Assembly (NCBI GenBank): GCA_964645775.1 | Contig: CAZYBU010000017.1 | Coordinates: 1 to 63,669, forward strand | Direction: 5' to 3' | DNA length: 63,669 bases | Source of the DNA: CAZYBU01 sp964645775 | Lineage (GTDB): Bacteria; Spirochaetota; UBA4802; UBA5550 | In this document: piece after piece, positions 59,319 through 63,669 of the stretch | How the letters are laid out: each line of letters opens with the position of its first letter | Position numbering within the stretch: the stretch's first letter is position 1 | The notes under the pieces: generated by a model | Told to the model about the DNA's origin: nothing | The model's database searches: none | The model's input: the letters and a program-made list of their open reading frames with translations, nothing else | Made by a program: the position numbers and the translations under genes

Positions 59319-60401
59319 TCATACGTTGAAGAGGAACCGGATGACATCTCCTTCCCTGATAATATAATCCCTTCCCTCAGAACGGATCTTTCCTTCTTCC
59401 TTGAGGCGGATTTCCGAGCCGGCTGCCAACAAATCATCACTTGAGAAGGTTTCTGCCCGTATGAATCCACGTGCAAAATCCGTGTGAATCATTCCAGCCG
59501 CCTCAACGGCCGTTGTCCCCTTCACAATGGGCCAGGCCTGAAGTTCTGTGGCGGTCGTGTAATAAGATATAAGTCCCAGGAGCCGATAGCTCTGTTCTAT
59601 TAGCCTGTCAAGGCCGCTCGATTTAATTCCCAGTTCCTCCATGTACTCTTTCCGTTCCGCCGCTTCCAGTTCCATGAGTTCGGATTCTATCCCTGCATCG
59701 AGGGTGATATAAATGGCTCCCTTTTCTCTGCACCGGTTAGAAAGCTCATCCAGGTACCGGTTTTCTGAAGTCTCGGAAACGTTAGCTACATATAGTTCCG
59801 GCTTACCTGTTATGCAATCCAGCTCTTTAAGTGCCGTTTTCTCTTTTTCCTGCAGACTCATATCCCTAAGAAGAGTCCCTTGATTCAGTTTTTCAATAAT
59901 ACTCGATATGGAGGTCACCCTTTCCCGGGCCAGTTTATCCCCGCTGTTGGCCAGCCGGTTGTTTTTATCAAGGGCACGTTCCAGTATTTCGATGTCCGAA
60001 AGAATAAGCTCTGTATTGATGATTTCAATATCCCGCACAGGGTCTACTGAACCCTCAACATGGGACACATCATCATGATCAAAACATCGAACCACGTGTA
60101 GCAGTGCATCCACGTTTCGAATAGCTTCCAGAAAACGGTTTCCCAGGCCCTCTCCTTTCGAAGCCCCCTTTACAAGCCCGGCGATATCGACGAATTCAAC
60201 TTTGGAGGGAACCGGTTCTGGCTTATTCAACAGTTCTCCAAGTTTTTGGATCTTCTCGTCCGGAACCTTGACCATGGCCCTGTTAGCGTCTATGGTGCAG
60301 AATGGATAATTCTCGGCCGATACAGAGGCGCCGCTCAGGGCGTTAAACACCGAAGATTTACCCACATTAGGAAGTCCGATAATTCCAGCTCTCAATTGCA
60401 T
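59319..60401 (-). CDS. ychF: Redox-regulated ATPase/GTPase YchF
   Basis: The 360-residue OBG-family P-loop protein has GIIGLPNVGKSSVFNALS, PFCTIDANRA, FVDIAGLVKGASKGEGLGN, the helical insert, and the C-terminal TGS domain with RAETFSSDDLLAAGSEIRL. Length is the usual 360 residues. YchF binds ATP in preference to GTP and is ribosome associated; it is conserved in nearly all bacteria. It is transcribed alone, divergent from the histidine kinase. Confidence 0.96.
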   Translation of the reverse strand: MQLRAGIIGLPNVGKSSVFNALSGASVSAENYPFCTIDANRAMVKVPDEKIQKLGELLNKPEPVPSKVEFVDIAGLVKGASKGEGLGNRFLEAIRNVDALLHVVRCFDHDDVSHVEGSVDPVRDIEIINTELILSDIEILERALDKNNRLANSGDKLARERVTSISSIIEKLNQGTLLRDMSLQEKEKTALKELDCITGKPELYVANVSETSENRYLDELSNRCREKGAIYITLDAGIESELMELEAAERKEYMEELGIKSSGLDRLIEQSYRLLGLISYYTTATELQAWPIVKGTTAVEAAGMIHTDFARGFIRAETFSSDDLLAAGSEIRLKEEGKIRSEGRDYIIREGDVIRFLFNV

Positions 60402-60477
60402 AAAAACCTTTCCAGTAAAGAAAAAATGTGGTAAGACTTAATAATCATGATAGAGTCCCCTTCGTAAAGTGCATTTT

Positions 60478-61878
60478 ATGGAACCCCTATTTGTGACCAT
60501 ACCTCTCTTTTCCGTACTTACGGTCATAACCGCAGCTTACTCAATACTGAGCTCATGGAAAAAGTTTCTCGCCGCTCTTATTGTCCTTCTTTCTATCGTG
60601 CTTGCTCTATTTTTTCGTGAATCACTACTGCTCTTTCCCCTGTTCATAACAGTTCCAGGAGTCCTGGCACTCTTTCAAATAGTCCATTATCAAAAAAAGA
60701 AAATGCGCACCATTTTTCTTATTCAGCTCACTCTCTCAGTCATAATCTTCATACTGGCCGTCTCTCTCTCCCATATACGGCTGGAACTCCTTGCCGTCCT
60801 GCTCATAACCCAGGGCTTTATACTCATACTATCTTTGCACATTTCCCGTCTCTTTTCAACAGGGCCTTTCATCCTTCTTCTTACCATTTCCTCGGTTGTG
60901 TTTCTCATCCTTCTTGATCAGAATTCACTTACTGGAATGTTTATCCTGACAGGCATACTGACCGTTTTTGTCCTGGCAATGCCCCTCCGGTCAAGGATAC
61001 AGGAGATACTCCTGGCATACCAGCATTCCAGAACCATGATGGAGGCGCACCGTCAGCTTAACAGGACGAATATCCGTCTAACAGAAAGTAACCGGCGATA
61101 CAGGACCCTCATGCACCAGAGAATAATTGAGCTCCATCAGCTTTCCCGTCATGCGAGCCTGGCTGAAGTCACGGCTGGAATCGCCCACGAGGTTTCTCAG
61201 CCCCTTACCGGTATCAGGAATATTGCCCAGAACCTGATAGATGACATTGAAGAGACCCAGATCAATCCCCTTGTCTTCCGACAGGACCTTGAACAGATGC
61301 TCTCCCAAATCAACCGTATCTCAAGGATCATCAGTCATATCCAGACCTTCGCACAAAAGAGACAGGTTTCCAGTCGTTATCTTGAAATTTCTGAGCTTAT
61401 AGCAGGAACCCTGGAACTGGTACAACAGCAATTATATGACAATGATATAGAACTGATACTTACCCTGCCTTCCCAACCCCTCCATATAATCGGTGACCGC
61501 CTTTCTCTTGAACAGCTTCTGGTAAATCTTCTCCTCAATGCCAGAGACGCCATCCTTAAACGCCGACGCTTTGAGCCGAATCATGGAGGTACTATCCGCT
61601 TATCAGTTTCATCAGATATTGACATTCATATTATAATTGAGGACGATGGCACAGGTATCCAGGAAGATATTTCAGAAAAAATATGGTCTCCCTTTTTCAC
61701 GACAAAGTCAGGATCGGGCACCGGTCTCGGCCTCTCTATCGCAAGAAAAATAATCGAGGACCACCGAGGTTCATACCGGGTAGAAAGTAATGGCGGATTG
61801 ACCCGGTTTGTCATTATTCTTCCTGTAGAAACATCAGATAATGGGACATCTGATCATGAAATTATTTCAGAGAGTTAA
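60478..61878 (+). CDS. Membrane-bound sensor histidine kinase (NtrB-like core)
   Basis: About 466 residues; ATG 60478 is used, GTG 60469 is in frame. Five to six hydrophobic segments fill residues about 5-170 with little soluble sensor part. A coiled coil leads to the HisKA domain with GIAHEVSQPLTGIRNIA (His237) and the ATPase domain with NLLLNARDAIL (N-box), DDGTGIQ, FFTTKSGSGTGLGLSIA. This core is NtrB-like. No response regulator is adjacent. Its 3' end overlaps the patatin gene by 38 bp. Confidence 0.92.
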   Translation: MEPLFVTIPLFSVLTVITAAYSILSSWKKFLAALIVLLSIVLALFFRESLLLFPLFITVPGVLALFQIVHYQKKKMRTIFLIQLTLSVIIFILAVSLSHIRLELLAVLLITQGFILILSLHISRLFSTGPFILLLTISSVVFLILLDQNSLTGMFILTGILTVFVLAMPLRSRIQEILLAYQHSRTMMEAHRQLNRTNIRLTESNRRYRTLMHQRIIELHQLSRHASLAEVTAGIAHEVSQPLTGIRNIAQNLIDDIEETQINPLVFRQDLEQMLSQINRISRIISHIQTFAQKRQVSSRYLEISELIAGTLELVQQQLYDNDIELILTLPSQPLHIIGDRLSLEQLLVNLLLNARDAILKRRRFEPNHGGTIRLSVSSDIDIHIIIEDDGTGIQEDISEKIWSPFFTTKSGSGTGLGLSIARKIIEDHRGSYRVESNGGLTRFVIILPVETSDNGTSDHEIISES

Positions 61879-62767
61879 ACGAACATTCCATGACTGGTTT
61901 CAGCAGAAGGACTTCCCTCCAAAGAAGGTTCTTGTTCTTGAGGGAGGCGGCATGCGTGGTGTATTCCTGACAGGGGTTCTTCAGTCATTCTCTGACCGCG
62001 GATATTTCCCATGGAAGATGATAACCGGTTCTTCGGCCGGCGCCCTCACGGGAACCGCCTATGCCGCAGGCCAGATACACCTGGCGCGTGACGCATTCTT
62101 CTCGGAGCTTCTTACCGGGGACTTTATACATTATTCTCATCTTCTTAAACGAGACCGGCACGTCCTTGACCTGGACTGGCTTATAAACACAATCATAAAG
62201 GGCGATGAACCCCTGAACGATAAAACCCTGAAAAAGTCCGTTCCCATTATTATTACTGCCACGGAATGCGCGCCCTTTGAGAATCCCAGAACAGTTTATT
62301 TTTCCAGCAGAAAGGATGATATTCCTGTGATCCTTAAGGCCACGGCCGCCCTTCCTGTCCTGTACCGTGGCTTTGTCGAGTACAGGGGAAAGCAGCACCT
62401 GGATGGTGGTATACTCGACCCTATCCCCTACAGGCAAGCCCTTGACCGGGGATACAGGGAGGAAGACATTCTAGTCGTATTGACTCGTCCACGGGGGTAT
62501 CGTAAGAACGAGGAATCATTTATCATTAAGCAGATTTATGAAAACTATTACGGTAAGCGGGAGTATCGACCCCTTGTGGAGGCCCTTGAGAACCGCTTCC
62601 TTGAATATAACCGAATCATTCACGAGCTCGAATACTCCAGGATGGACGTCATCTATCCTCCAAAAGGTTTCCGGGTTAACCGTCTCACCCGGGAACCGGA
62701 CCGCATCCTGGAAGGATTTACCCAGGGCATTCAGGCGGGCATTCGTTTTCTCCGCGGGATACACTGA
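61841..62767 (+). CDS. Patatin-like phospholipase
   Basis: The 308-residue protein (from ATG 61841; 61856 is also possible) has the patatin fold: VLEGGGMRGVFLTGVL (oxyanion), GSSAGALTG (nucleophile Ser65) and HLDGGILDP (Asp188). The Ser/Asp dyad is intact. It should hydrolyse acyl esters of lipids in the cytosol or at the inner membrane, as no signal peptide is present. It starts inside the end of the histidine kinase gene, so expression is coupled. Confidence 0.93.
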   Translation: MGHLIMKLFQRVKRTFHDWFQQKDFPPKKVLVLEGGGMRGVFLTGVLQSFSDRGYFPWKMITGSSAGALTGTAYAAGQIHLARDAFFSELLTGDFIHYSHLLKRDRHVLDLDWLINTIIKGDEPLNDKTLKKSVPIIITATECAPFENPRTVYFSSRKDDIPVILKATAALPVLYRGFVEYRGKQHLDGGILDPIPYRQALDRGYREEDILVVLTRPRGYRKNEESFIIKQIYENYYGKREYRPLVEALENRFLEYNRIIHELEYSRMDVIYPPKGFRVNRLTREPDRILEGFTQGIQAGIRFLRGIH

Positions 62768-62779
62768 TCGAAAGCTTCG

Positions 62780-63196
62780 TTAGTTCTCTCGGGGAACTAC
62801 TTTCAATTCCGAAACCATTGCCACTCCCGCGTTTTCAAAGAGTATACCCACTGGGCATGTCTTCATTGTCTTCTCAAAGATACGGTTCACCTTTGTCTCT
62901 GATTCATCCGATGTAACAATTGCCGTTAATGAAACTTCGCTTATGGTTCCAGTCTCCTCTGATTTTTCCGCATCAGCATGTAGCGTTATTCCCTGAAACG
63001 ATAGATTGGAATTTTCTGCGATCATGGAAAATATTGTTGTAATACACCCTGAAAGAGACATAATAGCCAGTTCAAGGGCTGTGGCCCCAAGATCTGTTCC
63101 ACTCTGATTCTGTGGAAGGTCCACAACCACTGAATGTGAACGTCCATTGTTCACCACGGATATCATGCCATTTACAAGACGTGAGGTCGATTCCAT
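62780..63196 (-). CDS. OsmC/Ohr-family protein
   Basis: About 138 residues from ATG 63196, where GGAGG lies 5 bases upstream and a promoter-like pair just above; the longer reading frame (ATG 63271) starts before that promoter. The family shows LGATALELAIMSLSGC and CPVGILFENAGV, whose two cysteines are the peroxidatic and resolving residues of OsmC/Ohr proteins, reducing organic hydroperoxides. It is co-directional with and directly downstream of the 23S gene, separated by a hairpin. Confidence 0.88.
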   Translation of the reverse strand: MESTSRLVNGMISVVNNGRSHSVVVDLPQNQSGTDLGATALELAIMSLSGCITTIFSMIAENSNLSFQGITLHADAEKSEETGTISEVSLTAIVTSDESETKVNRIFEKTMKTCPVGILFENAGVAMVSELKVVPREN

Positions 63197-63224
63197 CATA
63201 CCCTCCATTCTCATTCCGTGTAAT

Positions 63225-63253
63225 TTGTTACCTGTTATCATTAGCAGAGTCAA
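63225..63253 (-). promoter_or_regulatory. Candidate osmC promoter
   Basis: On the minus strand TTGACT (63248-63253) and TAACAA (63225-63230) are separated by exactly 17 bp, a sigma70-like arrangement. A start site near 63218 gives a leader of about 22 bases carrying the GGAGG of ATG 63196. It supports the short start and independent transcription from the rRNA. Confidence 0.5.
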
Positions 63254-63293
63254 CATTTTTCGTGTTTTCATGTTTGATCGGTATAATCACATA

Positions 63294-63323
63294 CGAAGGC
63301 CCGAGCATTAGCTCGGGCCTTCG
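63294..63323 (-). terminator. Strong hairpin just after the 23S rRNA 3' end
   Basis: CGAAGGCCCGAGC, loop ATTA (plus strand), GCTCGGGCCTTCG: a perfect 13-bp stem. It lies about 5 bases past the estimated 3' end of 23S. No T-run follows on the minus strand, so it may end transcription weakly or act as a processing stem. Confidence 0.55.
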
Positions 63324-63328
63324 ATAAT

Positions 63329-63669
<341 letters not shown>

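Noticed and set aside
63197..63328. 5S rRNA gene
   Set aside because: The remaining bases hold a promoter, a hairpin and the leader of the OsmC gene and do not match 5S.

Overview
The window is bacterial chromosome of roughly half G+C, densely packed with genes. About 52 protein-coding genes can be supported, plus two pseudogenes, the 3' end of a 23S rRNA gene, and one 100-N scaffold gap. There is no phage, plasmid or CRISPR locus. Gene content suggests a free-living anaerobic or facultative bacterium with an outer membrane, most likely a spirochaete (Spirochaetales-like): secreted lipoproteins, a FecR protein coupled to a HAMP adenylate cyclase, cNMP-GGDEF proteins, a HydB/NuoF-type flavin complex and a transaldolase of the short FSA/TalC class. 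The assignment is an inference; the 23S fragment at the right end could settle it.

Layout. 1-6441 (minus): three overlapping genes for a class III cyclase, a membrane-anchored FecR/Fn3-like protein and a beta-barrel-like outer-membrane protein, probably one trans-envelope signalling unit. 6442-7036: non-coding, with an 80-bp GC-hairpin repeat present twice around the N gap. 7037-10824 (plus): deoxyribosyltransferase family, nadB, GNAT, aminotransferase. 11012-15170 (plus): NYN nuclease and a four-PAS hybrid histidine kinase. 15159-16830 (minus): lipoprotein esterase and radC. 16906-20361 (plus): large secreted DUF3857/transglutaminase protein. 20315-25959 (minus): ctp protease, tsaD, two unknown genes and a secreted PLD. 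26114-28578: small lipoprotein, Nudix CoA hydrolase and EAL phosphodiesterase. 28925-39777 (minus): NuoE-like, NuoF-like, a giant GltD/ferredoxin/NuoG-type fusion, hypF, two tandem cNMP-GGDEF proteins and a DHH phosphoesterase. 39952-41271 (plus): transaldolase, hemerythrin, DUF493. 41268-45259 (minus): BaiN-type flavoprotein, GAF-GAF-SpoIIE phosphatase, glpX. 45395-47632 (plus): an unusual ATP-grasp/FMN-dehydrogenase fusion. 47644-48261 (minus): lexA with a candidate operator. 48430-50523 (plus): J-domain protein, secreted protein, YdjM-like membrane protein. 50520-51977 (minus): CrtI-like oxidoreductase. 52110-52922: polX pseudogene. 52934-56006 (minus): sphingosine-1-phosphate-lyase-like enzyme coupled to an FGGY kinase. 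56164-56391: flavodoxin/ferredoxin remnant. 56415-62767: glycosyltransferase, cysteine-rich protein, nitroreductase, secreted protein, ychF, histidine kinase and patatin. 62780-63669 (minus): OsmC protein and 23S rRNA.

How the genes work together. Cyclic nucleotide signalling recurs: a cyclase at the left end, two proteins that join a cNMP-binding domain to GGDEF, and an EAL enzyme, so cAMP-to-c-di-GMP coupling is plausible. Redox metabolism is the second theme: the three-subunit flavin/iron-sulfur complex resembles electron-bifurcating NADH/ferredoxin/NADP transhydrogenases, with hypF in the same operon. Several gene pairs share stop codons tail to tail or overlap by 4 bp head to tail.
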